A DNA stretch of 47,348 bases, taken from NCBI GenBank assembly GCA_937891015.1, contig CALAPY010000087.1, positions 1-47,348 on the forward strand, read 5' to 3'. The stretch's first letter is position 1. Every line of letters begins with the position of its first letter. Under the pieces are notes generated by a model. It had not been told where the DNA came from and ran no database searches. It saw only the letters and a list, made by a program, of their open reading frames with translations. The stretch is from UBA2108 sp002713215. Lineage in GTDB: Bacteria > Bacteroidota > Bacteroidia > Flavobacteriales_G > Salibacteraceae. Of the stretch, positions 7,810-16,477 are shown in pieces. The position numbers and the translations under genes are program-made.

Positions 7810-9378
7810 ATGGTCAAACTTCTAAGAAGTAACTGGTTTCTTTCAATCCTGTGTGCGTTGCTGTTAAAGCTTAGTTGGATTCCGGCTGACGTCAGTTTTT
7901 TATTTTTTGTTGCATTTATACCCCTGCTGCATTTATTGGTAAAACAGAAAAGGGTTCTGCATTCCTTCTTGTATTCTTTTTTAACCTTCTTTCTCATATT
8001 ACTACTGCTGCATATAGACTTTCTGCAATATGTTGAAGGGAAGAAGATTCTTTGGGTGGCGCTTGCATTTTTGGTGATTCCCTTCTTTTGGAGTATTCCG
8101 TCTTTTGTATTCAGTTATGTTCGAATAAAAAGAGGGATTAAATCGGCGCTACTGGTTTTTCCTTTTTTGTTTGTAGCACAGGAAGTCTTCCAGTATTACT
8201 GGGAGTTTCCGGTCACCTGGTTTCATTTGGGGTATGGAATTTCAAACTCGAACTGGTTAACAGCGGGATACCCCTATTATGGTAGTGAAGGCGGTAGTTT
8301 CCTCATAATTGGAATCAATTGTTGTTTCTACTATTTATGGGCCGGTAAAAAGGCGGAAAGTAAATATTGGAAACGGTTGTCACCCCTGGTTTTATTGGTT
8401 GCTTTATTGATTGGGCCATTATTTTTTAGAATACCAGGCAAGCAGGGGAAAGAGATTAAAATCGGTATGTTCCAGCCCTCTCATGAACTAATGGACTCTA
8501 TTGGTGAAAATGTAGATGCGCAGGTTTCATTATTGGAAAGTATCTACGTTGACTCATTGAAAGGTTCTCTTGATCTTTTGATTTGTCCCGAATCATTTTT
8601 AGTAGAGGTAGAGAATAATCCAATTTTTACAAATTCCATTGATCGTAATAAGGTTATTCAACGGCTTAAAAACTTAAGCACTAAAATTGATGCCCCTATT
8701 TTATCAGGGGCTATTCTTATCAAGCTATACAACTCAAAAGACTATCCTACCCCAAGCGCTAAGAAAAAAGAAGAGGGAGTGTATTACGATATCATTAACG
8801 GGTCCGTTTTTATAACACCCAATGGCAAGGTTGATTGGAAATCAAAGCAATGGCTTGTTCCTATGTACGAAGCCATTCCGTTTCATGGGCTAATCAATTC
8901 ACTAAGCGACATCTTTGGAGCTGAAGTAAGGTTCAATAACACTTACGGTGTTGTCCCAACTTCAAGAGGATATAAATACAAAGATTTAAATATTGCAGCA
9001 CCAATTTGCTACGAGAGCTTGTTTCCTAACCTGGTATCCTCATACGTAAGGCGCAGTACTAACTTAATAGTAATATTAAGTACCTATTGGACCAGATCAG
9101 AAGTTCTTAAGCAAGGTTATACCAATCACTCTAAAATGACCGCTAAGAGCTTTCAGAAAAGCATTGCTTTTGCTGCGCTCGATGAGGAATCAGCCATCAT
9201 TAACCAAAATGGCAATGTAATTCGTTCTAATGGAGAATTATTCTGGATTCAATATATAAATTTAAGTGCAGGAGTAACTACATATGCTTTGATATCCAGA
9301 TGGTTGTGGGTATGGATTACGATATCCTTTATTGTATTGTTTGTAATATTAATGCGTAAAAAAGGAGAGGAAAAGTAA
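7810..9378 (+). CDS. lnt: Apolipoprotein N-acyltransferase
   Basis: A 522-residue inner-membrane enzyme that adds the third acyl chain to the N-terminal cysteine of lipoproteins. About six hydrophobic helices fill residues 8-205, followed by a periplasmic nitrilase-type domain (about 214-480) and a last membrane helix (about 493-515). The Glu-Lys-Cys triad is recognisable: Glu261 in LLICPESF, Lys346 in KSKQWLVP and Cys400 in APICYESLFPN. The segment after the cysteine reads LIVILSTYWTRSE, where the usual form is close to NDAWFG, so this copy is divergent, although all three catalytic residues remain. Start ATG 7810 lies three bases after the preceding stop. The window also encodes two lipoproteins (33205-35006) that could be substrates. 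Confidence 0.88.
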   Translation: MVKLLRSNWFLSILCALLLKLSWIPADVSFLFFVAFIPLLHLLVKQKRVLHSFLYSFLTFFLILLLLHIDFLQYVEGKKILWVALAFLVIPFFWSIPSFVFSYVRIKRGIKSALLVFPFLFVAQEVFQYYWEFPVTWFHLGYGISNSNWLTAGYPYYGSEGGSFLIIGINCCFYYLWAGKKAESKYWKRLSPLVLLVALLIGPLFFRIPGKQGKEIKIGMFQPSHELMDSIGENVDAQVSLLESIYVDSLKGSLDLLICPESFLVEVENNPIFTNSIDRNKVIQRLKNLSTKIDAPILSGAILIKLYNSKDYPTPSAKKKEEGVYYDIINGSVFITPNGKVDWKSKQWLVPMYEAIPFHGLINSLSDIFGAEVRFNNTYGVVPTSRGYKYKDLNIAAPICYESLFPNLVSSYVRRSTNLIVILSTYWTRSEVLKQGYTNHSKMTAKSFQKSIAFAALDEESAIINQNGNVIRSNGELFWIQYINLSAGVTTYALISRWLWVWITISFIVLFVILMRKKGEEK

Positions 9379-9412
9379 AATTTTGTACATTTACCCCGTT
9401 AGTTGTACTCCT

Positions 9413-11434
9413 GTGAGAATAAAGTATAACATAATTATCGCTTTATTTTGCTTTCTGATTCCTTTTGAACTGTACGCGGTTAAGGAGTATGATTGGGACG
9501 GGAGTTCTAGTACAGCATGGAATACTTCGGCCAATTGGGACCCTGCTCCTGGAACAGGTACGGGCACTCGGGTATACATTGTTGGCGGGCCAGGAACTTA
9601 TACAAACGCACCCAACATGAATGCGACCGCCACAATGGATATTGATTACCTAGATTTTAAAAACGGTGCTCAGGTTACTATAAGCGGAGGCTCATCCGAT
9701 GTGGATAATGATATGGCTGTTTACAATGGTTCTGATGTGACTATTTCCGGAGGTACGCTTACAATTGCTCAAGACTTACACATTTACGATGCTGGTTCTT
9801 CAGTCACGGTTTCAGGAGGGAACTTAGTTGTAACGGGAACTCTTTACCTGGGATTGCAACATCCCAGCAGGAGTGATGGAACCAATGGAACGCCTACACT
9901 AACCGTTTCGAGCGGTAAGGTAACTTGCGGCAACTTGGTTTTTGATGATGCAGAGGGGGATACGCCTGCCCTGGTTATTAGTGGTGGTGAGGTGGAAGTT
10001 ACCGGAGACCTGAGAAGTGATGGTGCTGACGTGGATATCACGATTAGTAGCTCCGGTTTGCTAGATATTAATGATGACCTGGAAATGGATGGTGGAAGTG
10101 ATGATCTGACCATGTCCAATGGTACACTGACTTTAGCCGGAGATTGGATCAATACAGGGTCTACTTCGCTTACCGGAGGTACTATAACATTTGACGGTAG
10201 CAGTGCTCAACAGATTACTAACACATCAGGAGAAACGTTCTACAATTTTACGGTTAATAACACGTCTACCGGGATAACACTAAATGACCCGTTGAATATT
10301 ACCAGCTCTGTAGTTTTCACTGATGGTGTAGTTAACACTACTTCAACCAATTATTTGAATTTTACGAATAATGCAACTGTTAGTGGAGCAAGTAGTTCAA
10401 GTTATGTGGATGGACCTGTTCGAAAAACAGGAGACGACGCATTTGTTTTTCCAGTTGGCGATGGAGGGAATTACCAACCCCTTACAATCTCTGCTCCTTC
10501 AGGGGCTTCCGAGTATTTTACCGCTCAATACTATTATACTGACCCGAGCGCCATTTTCGGTTGGGGTTCTGGAATAATGGGAACTGGTTTAGATCACGCA
10601 TCCACCAGGGAGTTTTGGCAATTAGACAGAAGTGGAAGTACCAATATCAATTTGACTTTGCCCTGGAATTCCAACAGTGGAAGTCTTACTGATTTAAGTA
10701 AATTACGACTTGTTCATTGGACAGGATCGCAATGGGAAGATTTAGGAGGAAGCATAACGGGAAATACTTCTGCAGGGACAATAACGGTTAATGGGGTTAG
10801 TTCGTACAGTCCATTTACTTTGGGCTCTACAGATTCTGCTTCAAATCCTTTACCGGTTGAATTGATTCATTTTGAAGCAAGCGCTACAGGCGCAGGAGTG
10901 GTGCTCAACTGGAAAACGTCTTCAGAGATAAATTCAAGTCATTTTGTAGTGGAGAGAAGGCTTGTTGGGGGGCAGTTTGTTGAGGTCGGCACAGTAATGT
11001 CTAAATCGATAAACGGTACGTCCAATAAGCTACTTGAGTATGATTTTGTAGACGTAGAAAAACATGTTTTGGTCTACTATCGTATCAAACAAGTTGATAT
11101 AAATGGCCAAGTAGAATATTCGGGTGTACGATTGGTTGAACGAAACAATAATCGAGAAAAAAACGAATTCGTCCTTTCAAGTCTATATCCCAATCCGGTT
11201 TCTTCAGACCAGGGAATTAATATTGATTTAGATACGGATTACGATTTAAAAGGAGCGATGAATGTTAAGTTGTTGGCAATGGACGGGCGGTTGATCTATC
11301 ATGAAGAAATTGATTTCAAAAAAGGAAAACACAAAATTGATCTACCTAAAACAATTGCTCCGGGCAACCATATTATCTTTTTGAGTTGTCCCGAAATTGG
11401 ATATTACGAGTCGGTAAAAGTGGTTATACGATAG
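9413..11434 (+). CDS. Secreted beta-rich protein with T9SS sorting domain
   Basis: About 673 residues if translation starts at GTG 9413, which gives a clean signal peptide (RIKYNIIIALFCFLIPFELYA). A longer frame from TTG 9383 adds only ten residues. The mature N-terminal half is a series of short repeats of the type VTISGG-x-TLTI-x-DLH typical of right-handed beta-helix or polymer-like surface proteins. After about residue 300 come segments such as DGPVRKTGDDAFVFPVGDG and a PVELIHFEA...NWKTSSEINSSHFVVERR module that regularly precedes the sorting domain in Bacteroidota. The final 85 residues, beginning LSSLYPNPVSSD, are a type A T9SS C-terminal domain. It is predicted to be carried by T9SS to the surface or medium; ligand or adhesive role unknown. 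Convergent with the next gene. Confidence 0.85.
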   Translation: MRIKYNIIIALFCFLIPFELYAVKEYDWDGSSSTAWNTSANWDPAPGTGTGTRVYIVGGPGTYTNAPNMNATATMDIDYLDFKNGAQVTISGGSSDVDNDMAVYNGSDVTISGGTLTIAQDLHIYDAGSSVTVSGGNLVVTGTLYLGLQHPSRSDGTNGTPTLTVSSGKVTCGNLVFDDAEGDTPALVISGGEVEVTGDLRSDGADVDITISSSGLLDINDDLEMDGGSDDLTMSNGTLTLAGDWINTGSTSLTGGTITFDGSSAQQITNTSGETFYNFTVNNTSTGITLNDPLNITSSVVFTDGVVNTTSTNYLNFTNNATVSGASSSSYVDGPVRKTGDDAFVFPVGDGGNYQPLTISAPSGASEYFTAQYYYTDPSAIFGWGSGIMGTGLDHASTREFWQLDRSGSTNINLTLPWNSNSGSLTDLSKLRLVHWTGSQWEDLGGSITGNTSAGTITVNGVSSYSPFTLGSTDSASNPLPVELIHFEASATGAGVVLNWKTSSEINSSHFVVERRLVGGQFVEVGTVMSKSINGTSNKLLEYDFVDVEKHVLVYYRIKQVDINGQVEYSGVRLVERNNNREKNEFVLSSLYPNPVSSDQGINIDLDTDYDLKGAMNVKLLAMDGRLIYHEEIDFKKGKHKIDLPKTIAPGNHIIFLSCPEIGYYESVKVVIR

Positions 11435-11474
11435 TTGCTATACCACTTAGCAGTCGGGCATTAATTCTTGTTTT

Positions 11475-14400
11475 CTAGTAAACCATTATTTTGTTGGTTC
11501 TCGCTGGCATTTGACCGTTTGACCACTTCAGAACATAAACGCCTCTGGTTATTCCATATAGGGGTAAGATCGAAACCTCTCCCGATCCAATACTGCCGAC
11601 TTGAGTGATTAGTTTTCCGCTTAAATCATATAATTTGAGTTCAATTTGGTTTGGCGTGGTGTTGTTAATGACCAATTCTTCGTTGGCATAGTAAGTTCGG
11701 ATTTCAGGATCGGTATTTATTGATTCGATTGAAGTTGAGTTGGCATCGAGGACAATGATTTGCTTAAGCTGAGAATCTGTACATTTTCCCTGTTCAGCAA
11801 TCAGTTCCAACTTGTATTTGCCAGACTCGGGGAAGGAATATGCTGGAGTTATATCAGAACTAAAAACAACGCCATTGGATTTCCAAATAAAGTCTGAGGC
11901 TCCATTGGATAAATTGCGTAATTGAATGTCTTCATGCGTCTGAACAGTGTCTCTAACTGAAAAATTAGCTACTACCTCCTCAGGTCTATTTATGCTTATT
12001 CCTTTTGAGTAAAGACCACATTCTTTGTTTGAATTCCCCCATTTTAGCTCATAGAAACCAGATTTTAGGTCTGTTATCACACTCTTATATATGGAGCTGG
12101 TTTTTAATGTATCCTTTGCATTCTTTACAAGGTACCACGGTTTGGTTAATCCATCAAATTCAACCTCTAATTTTCCGTCTTCCGTATCGTAGCAGCTCAA
12201 ATCGGATTTTTCCACCTTGATCAGGTTGTCATCGACATAAAAAGTAAAACGATTGGGAATTGGGCTATTTTTATCCAACCAAAAACGATAAGTTTCACCA
12301 ACTTTTACCTCAATCGTTTTATTGGTTATATGATCCACTAATTTTAGACAACCATTAATATTAGGTATTTGTTCAATGCTTAGTTCCATAGAATCCGATT
12401 GAAGGGTTTCCATAAACAGATCCACAGAGTTGGCAAGCATCACTTCAGGAACGGTATTTACCTGGAGTTTAGTTGTATCAACCTTGAAGTACATCGAAGG
12501 AAATTCTGCAGGGTTTTTCATGCTGTAGGCATCGTATTCCGAGTCAAAGTTTTTCGTTGCTCGCTCATTGATATCTAAAGCAGCAGGGACATGCTTGTTG
12601 GTTCTTAGGTTTTCTAATCGAAGTCTAAGTCGTTTTTCTTCGACAGAGGATCTGGCAAAATCAGTGCTTATGGTAGACTTATCCGTTTCGCTAAAAGTGA
12701 TGGAGTTGGTAGCATTATTTACCCGAACGAAAAAACCTTGAAACGGGGCAATGATATCCTGGTCCGACAGTAAATTAGTGGCTACGTAAGCTCCGGAAGT
12801 TTGGCTGTATACATATCCAACGGCATTGACTCCGGTTTTACTTACCGAACTCCAATCGATACTGGATGCGTAGGGGTTACCTACCAGGTGCCAGCCACCG
12901 CCAATACTACCATTGGTACTGGAATAACTAAGGTTATTTATACTTTGATTTCCCTGATTAGGAACGCCACTTACTTCAATGCTGTATGTGGGATAACTAC
13001 TTCCACCGGAATAAAAAGTCATTGGGGTAGAATGGGATACCGTATTGGAAGATGACGTGGCAGCTTGCCAACCCGAGTTAAAATCAGAACCAGAAACCGC
13101 TGAAGATTCATTAAACGAATACGTTGAATTGTATCCTCCGGCAGAAGGTGTGGTAGATCCTGTAAATCCATAGGTGTGAATACCCCCAGTGTGAGTCGAT
13201 GCATTGTATTGCAGATCAGTTATTGAACCTCCCTGAATTGGAAGGGAAAAAATACGGTACCCAATCGAGTTTCCCAGTCCATCTAGGTATCGCTGAACCC
13301 TAAGGTTTCCAATAACATTTCCTCCAACCTGTCCCAAATTAGCTGTTCTACTCGAATTGGATTGAAGTATAATGTTGCCATTGGCATTCAGGGTTCCGGA
13401 ATTGACATTAAGCAGATATTCAATGGTAATTGCTCCACTTTGAGCCTGAACCGTTGCCGAAGTCTTATCAACGTCCATTTGATAAATGGTTGTAGTACCA
13501 TTTATGTACGAAGTTTCATCACCCGAAAAGGAAACAGTTCCATTTCTTCGGACAAGAGAACCATCAAGGTTCAAATGCTTAAGCATATCGATATCGTAGT
13601 CATTGGAATTTAAATCAATTGTAGCTCCACTTTGAACAGTCAAGCTTTTTACGTGAACACTACTGTCGAGGGAAACCGTATGTCCTGAAACAATAGTTAC
13701 ATCAACCTGGTAGGGAGGTACACAGTTGCAGTCCCAAGTAGAAGCATTTGTCCAGCTACCTGATGCAATGGACTTTACCGAAGAGATTTCTGATGCGACA
13801 ATGGAAATTGTATCTGAGCTATATTGTTTGTTGTAAAAAATTACGTCACCAATTAAACCATCCCAACCCGATCCACCGCCAAGGCCTCCACTGGTATTCT
13901 TGGGGCCCTTTCCGAGAATAATTTTTTGAACGTTTGCCAGCGGTCCGGCCACGGTACCGGAGGAGGAGTCATTCAATACCCCATCAATGTATACCTTTAA
14001 TCGTTCGCCATCTTTCCAGACCAATGTAAGTACCTGAACATTGGTAGTTTGGGTGTTCGATTGGGTTTCCACCTGGTTGGAAGAAGTGTTGCCGTTCATT
14101 CCAGTCTTTAGGAGATTAGTTCTGCCAGTATTAGCTCCTGATTTGTCGTACCTAAGGCAAATTTTATCGTCAGTTCCATTGGGATTCTCAGAATCCATAA
14201 AACCATTGTCTGTATTGGTAACATCACTCTTTATGGTTATAAAAATTGAAAACTCATCCAGTCCATTAATGGAATCCCTAACAGCTGTATTTTCAAAGAA
14301 ATCACCAGGGGTAAAATTTAAGAAGTACTTGTTGTTGAATGTGTCTAATACAGGTCGCCTTGCTGAATAGGAATTCGTAAAATTGAATCCGTTGCCCGAA

Positions 14401-14588
14401 ATATCTCTCCATTCAGCCACATCGTCTCCAACCGTTGCCAAACCACCGCCGGCTGTGTACAATGCGGTATCCGGACTAAGCCACAGAATAATGTTGGCAG
14501 AAGATCCGATTCCGCTTGGAGGATTGATGGCCAACAAGCTATTCGTATACAATAGGATTGAAGTCCATAACAAAATGACCTTCATCAT
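11475..14588 (-). CDS. Large secreted LamG-like / PKD protein with T9SS sorting domain
   Basis: About 1037 residues from ATG 14588, just before the signal peptide MMKVILLWTSILLYTNSLLA; the open frame extends only three residues further, to TTG. Residues about 30-270 look like a concanavalin A/LamG-type lectin fold (NIILWLSPDTALYT, then WKDGERLKVYIDGVLNDSS and WDGLIGDVIFYNK). A beta-helix-like stretch follows, including GSWTNASTWDCNCVPP and a VDVTIVSGHTVSL segment. Near residues 870-950 a PKD-type fold (VANFSVRDTVQTHEDIQLRN) precedes the T9SS type A domain at the end (ELKLYDLSGKLITQVG ... GVYVLKWSNG). A cell-surface or secreted polysaccharide-binding or adhesin role is likely. A TACATTTG promoter box lies about 60 bases upstream. 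Confidence 0.85.
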   Translation of the reverse strand: MMKVILLWTSILLYTNSLLAINPPSGIGSSANIILWLSPDTALYTAGGGLATVGDDVAEWRDISGNGFNFTNSYSARRPVLDTFNNKYFLNFTPGDFFENTAVRDSINGLDEFSIFITIKSDVTNTDNGFMDSENPNGTDDKICLRYDKSGANTGRTNLLKTGMNGNTSSNQVETQSNTQTTNVQVLTLVWKDGERLKVYIDGVLNDSSSGTVAGPLANVQKIILGKGPKNTSGGLGGGSGWDGLIGDVIFYNKQYSSDTISIVASEISSVKSIASGSWTNASTWDCNCVPPYQVDVTIVSGHTVSLDSSVHVKSLTVQSGATIDLNSNDYDIDMLKHLNLDGSLVRRNGTVSFSGDETSYINGTTTIYQMDVDKTSATVQAQSGAITIEYLLNVNSGTLNANGNIILQSNSSRTANLGQVGGNVIGNLRVQRYLDGLGNSIGYRIFSLPIQGGSITDLQYNASTHTGGIHTYGFTGSTTPSAGGYNSTYSFNESSAVSGSDFNSGWQAATSSSNTVSHSTPMTFYSGGSSYPTYSIEVSGVPNQGNQSINNLSYSSTNGSIGGGWHLVGNPYASSIDWSSVSKTGVNAVGYVYSQTSGAYVATNLLSDQDIIAPFQGFFVRVNNATNSITFSETDKSTISTDFARSSVEEKRLRLRLENLRTNKHVPAALDINERATKNFDSEYDAYSMKNPAEFPSMYFKVDTTKLQVNTVPEVMLANSVDLFMETLQSDSMELSIEQIPNINGCLKLVDHITNKTIEVKVGETYRFWLDKNSPIPNRFTFYVDDNLIKVEKSDLSCYDTEDGKLEVEFDGLTKPWYLVKNAKDTLKTSSIYKSVITDLKSGFYELKWGNSNKECGLYSKGISINRPEEVVANFSVRDTVQTHEDIQLRNLSNGASDFIWKSNGVVFSSDITPAYSFPESGKYKLELIAEQGKCTDSQLKQIIVLDANSTSIESINTDPEIRTYYANEELVINNTTPNQIELKLYDLSGKLITQVGSIGSGEVSILPLYGITRGVYVLKWSNGQMPARTNKIMVY

Positions 14589-14648
14589 TCTACCCAAAAT
14601 GTTTTAATGAATAAATCACAAATCCAATGTCTTGCTTAAGGTTGAATG

Positions 14649-14656
14649 CAAATGTA
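14649..14656 (-). promoter_or_regulatory. Bacteroidota -7 promoter box (TACATTTG) for the LamG-like gene
   Basis: Minus-strand TACATTTG fits the TAnnTTTG consensus exactly, about 60 bases before the ATG at 14588. No clear TTG is seen at the -33 position, so this is a moderate call. Confidence 0.45.
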
Positions 14657-14813
14657 CAGGAGGGCAGATTCCGGAGAGGAGTATTGAACCTTAACCTACC
14701 AAATTTTCGATCAACTAATCCGTCGCAATAAGGGACTTACCAAAGTCGGTTAATCCAAGTTTTTAATTCCGGTATTGTGATTAAAACCGTAAATCATAAT
14801 GGTGGTATTGAAA

Positions 14814-14844
14814 CTTGCAGCCTGAGTACTTCTGCTTACTTTTG
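14814..14844 (+). promoter_or_regulatory. Bacteroidota promoter for tpiA-prmA
   Basis: CTTG at 14814-14817, a 19-base spacer, then TACTTTTG at 14837-14844: an exact match to the -33/-7 arrangement of Bacteroidota primary sigma factor promoters. Transcription should start near 14850, only about ten bases before the tpiA ATG. Confidence 0.75.
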
Positions 14845-14859
14845 AATAAAATTTAATCT

Positions 14860-15615
14860 ATGGCCCAAAAAATTGTTCTTGGAAACTGGAAAATGAACTT
14901 AAATCTTTTTCAGGCAGAAGAATTACTAAACGACGTTGATCGACTCAAAAAGGAAGTACCAAAAGACGTGCAAATTGGGGTTGCTACTCCTTCAATCTAT
15001 TTACATTCTGCCCTTAATATATTAACCGAAGGAAAAGTTTGGGTGGGCAGTCAAAATATTTACCACGAACCTAATGGGGCATATACAGGAGAAGTAAGCG
15101 CGGATATGGTAAATTCCCTGGCCTGCCATTTTACCCTTATAGGACACAGTGAAAGAAGACAATACTTTAACGAAAACAATGAACAGTTAAAAGCAAAAGT
15201 TAACCTGGCACTTGAAAATGATTTGATTCCCGTTTTTTGCTGTGGAGAATCATTGGAGCAGAGAAAGTCGGGCGATTACCTTGAGGTGATTAAATCACAG
15301 TTGGAAGAATCATTGTTGCATTTGGACAAAGGTTCGGTGAAAGGTGTTGTTATTGCTTATGAGCCAATATGGGCAATTGGAACCGGTGAAACAGCGAGTG
15401 CTGATCAGGCACAGGAAGTTCATCAATTTATTCGTTCTCTTTTAACCCAAAAATATGACGCAGAGGTAGCAAACTTAATTTCTATTCTTTATGGAGGTAG
15501 TTGTAATCCAACAAATGCCAGTGAGCTATTTCAGCAGAACGATATAGATGGAGGATTAATCGGCGGTGCTTCGCTCAAAGCAACAAATTTTATTGAAATT
15601 GCTAAGTCATTTTAA
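14860..15615 (+). CDS. tpiA: Triosephosphate isomerase
   Basis: A 251-residue cytosolic TIM-barrel enzyme that interconverts dihydroxyacetone phosphate and glyceraldehyde-3-phosphate in glycolysis and gluconeogenesis. All catalytic residues are visible: Asn9 and Lys11 in GNWKMN, the electrophile His96 in IGHSERRQYF, and the base Glu168 in AYEPIWAIGTG, which also begins the mobile loop 6. The phosphate-binding ILYGGS and GGLIGGASL motifs are near the C-terminus. Length is normal. It is the first gene after a good promoter, and its stop codon abuts the prmA start, so the two are co-transcribed. Confidence 0.99.
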   Translation: MAQKIVLGNWKMNLNLFQAEELLNDVDRLKKEVPKDVQIGVATPSIYLHSALNILTEGKVWVGSQNIYHEPNGAYTGEVSADMVNSLACHFTLIGHSERRQYFNENNEQLKAKVNLALENDLIPVFCCGESLEQRKSGDYLEVIKSQLEESLLHLDKGSVKGVVIAYEPIWAIGTGETASADQAQEVHQFIRSLLTQKYDAEVANLISILYGGSCNPTNASELFQQNDIDGGLIGGASLKATNFIEIAKSF

Positions 15616-16443
15616 ATGAATTACATAGAAGTTAGTATTTCCTTTGATCCGAAGAAGGTTGATGGTGAAATATTGCTGGCCGAAGTAGCACAAATTCCCT
15701 TCGAAAGTTTTATCGAAAACGAAGGAGAATTACTTGGTTATATTCTTAAAAATGAATTTAGCGAAGCAGAACTTAAACTGATTCCGATAATCAACGAAAA
15801 TCAACTGGAGGTTACCTGCAAGGAAATTCAACAAATCAACTGGAATGAGGAATGGGAAAAGAATTTCGACCCTATTGAAATATCACAGGAATGTGTGGTA
15901 AGGGCAGATTTTCATGAGAAATCAAAGAATTATAAATACGATATCAGAATTAATCCCAAAATGTCATTTGGTACCGGACATCACGCAACTACTTCACTTA
16001 TGTTGGCCCAAATGTTGGACCTGGACTTTAAAAATTCTTTGGCTTTAGATATGGGAACAGGAACAGGAGTGTTGGCTATTTTAGCAACCATGATGGGCGC
16101 CAACAATGTATTGGCCATCGACAATGACGAGTGGGCGTATAGAAATTCTGTTGAGAATGTAGCTTTAAACCACTGCACAGATAATATTGATGTGAAAGAG
16201 GGAGATGTTTCATTAATTGGTGGTCGGAAATTCAATTTTGTTTTGGCAAATATCAATAAGAACGTCATTAAGGCTCAACTGTCTGATTATGTGGATTCCA
16301 TGGAGCAAAATGCACTTATACTGTTAAGTGGAATACTGAAGGAGGATTGCGACGAAATTATAGAGTTGGGAGAATCCCTTGGACTTACTAAGCTAGAGCA
16401 AAAGCAAAAAGACAAATGGTCTTTGTTGGTTTTTTCAAATTGA
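15616..16443 (+). CDS. prmA: Ribosomal protein L11 methyltransferase
   Basis: A 275-residue AdoMet-dependent methyltransferase that trimethylates ribosomal protein L11. The N-terminal substrate-recognition domain (about 1-90) is followed by the hinge segment NPKMSFGTGHHATTSLML at about 113-130, and then the Rossmann domain with motif I LDMGTGTGVLAI and motif II VLAIDNDEWA. The LANINKNVI segment (about 213-221) corresponds to the NPF/NI-type catalytic loop of the family. The ATG follows the tpiA TAA with no gap. The next gene begins 34 bases downstream on the same strand. Confidence 0.95.
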   Translation: MNYIEVSISFDPKKVDGEILLAEVAQIPFESFIENEGELLGYILKNEFSEAELKLIPIINENQLEVTCKEIQQINWNEEWEKNFDPIEISQECVVRADFHEKSKNYKYDIRINPKMSFGTGHHATTSLMLAQMLDLDFKNSLALDMGTGTGVLAILATMMGANNVLAIDNDEWAYRNSVENVALNHCTDNIDVKEGDVSLIGGRKFNFVLANINKNVIKAQLSDYVDSMEQNALILLSGILKEDCDEIIELGESLGLTKLEQKQKDKWSLLVFSN

Positions 16444-16477
16444 AAATCACAAGAATCAATTAATTTAGGAGATTCTA

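Noticed and set aside
9383..9412. TTG 9383 as the start of the first T9SS protein
   Set aside because: It would add ten residues before a signal peptide that begins cleanly at GTG 9413.
11435..11474. Terminator between the convergent T9SS genes
   Set aside because: The 40-base gap has no stem followed by a T-run on either strand.
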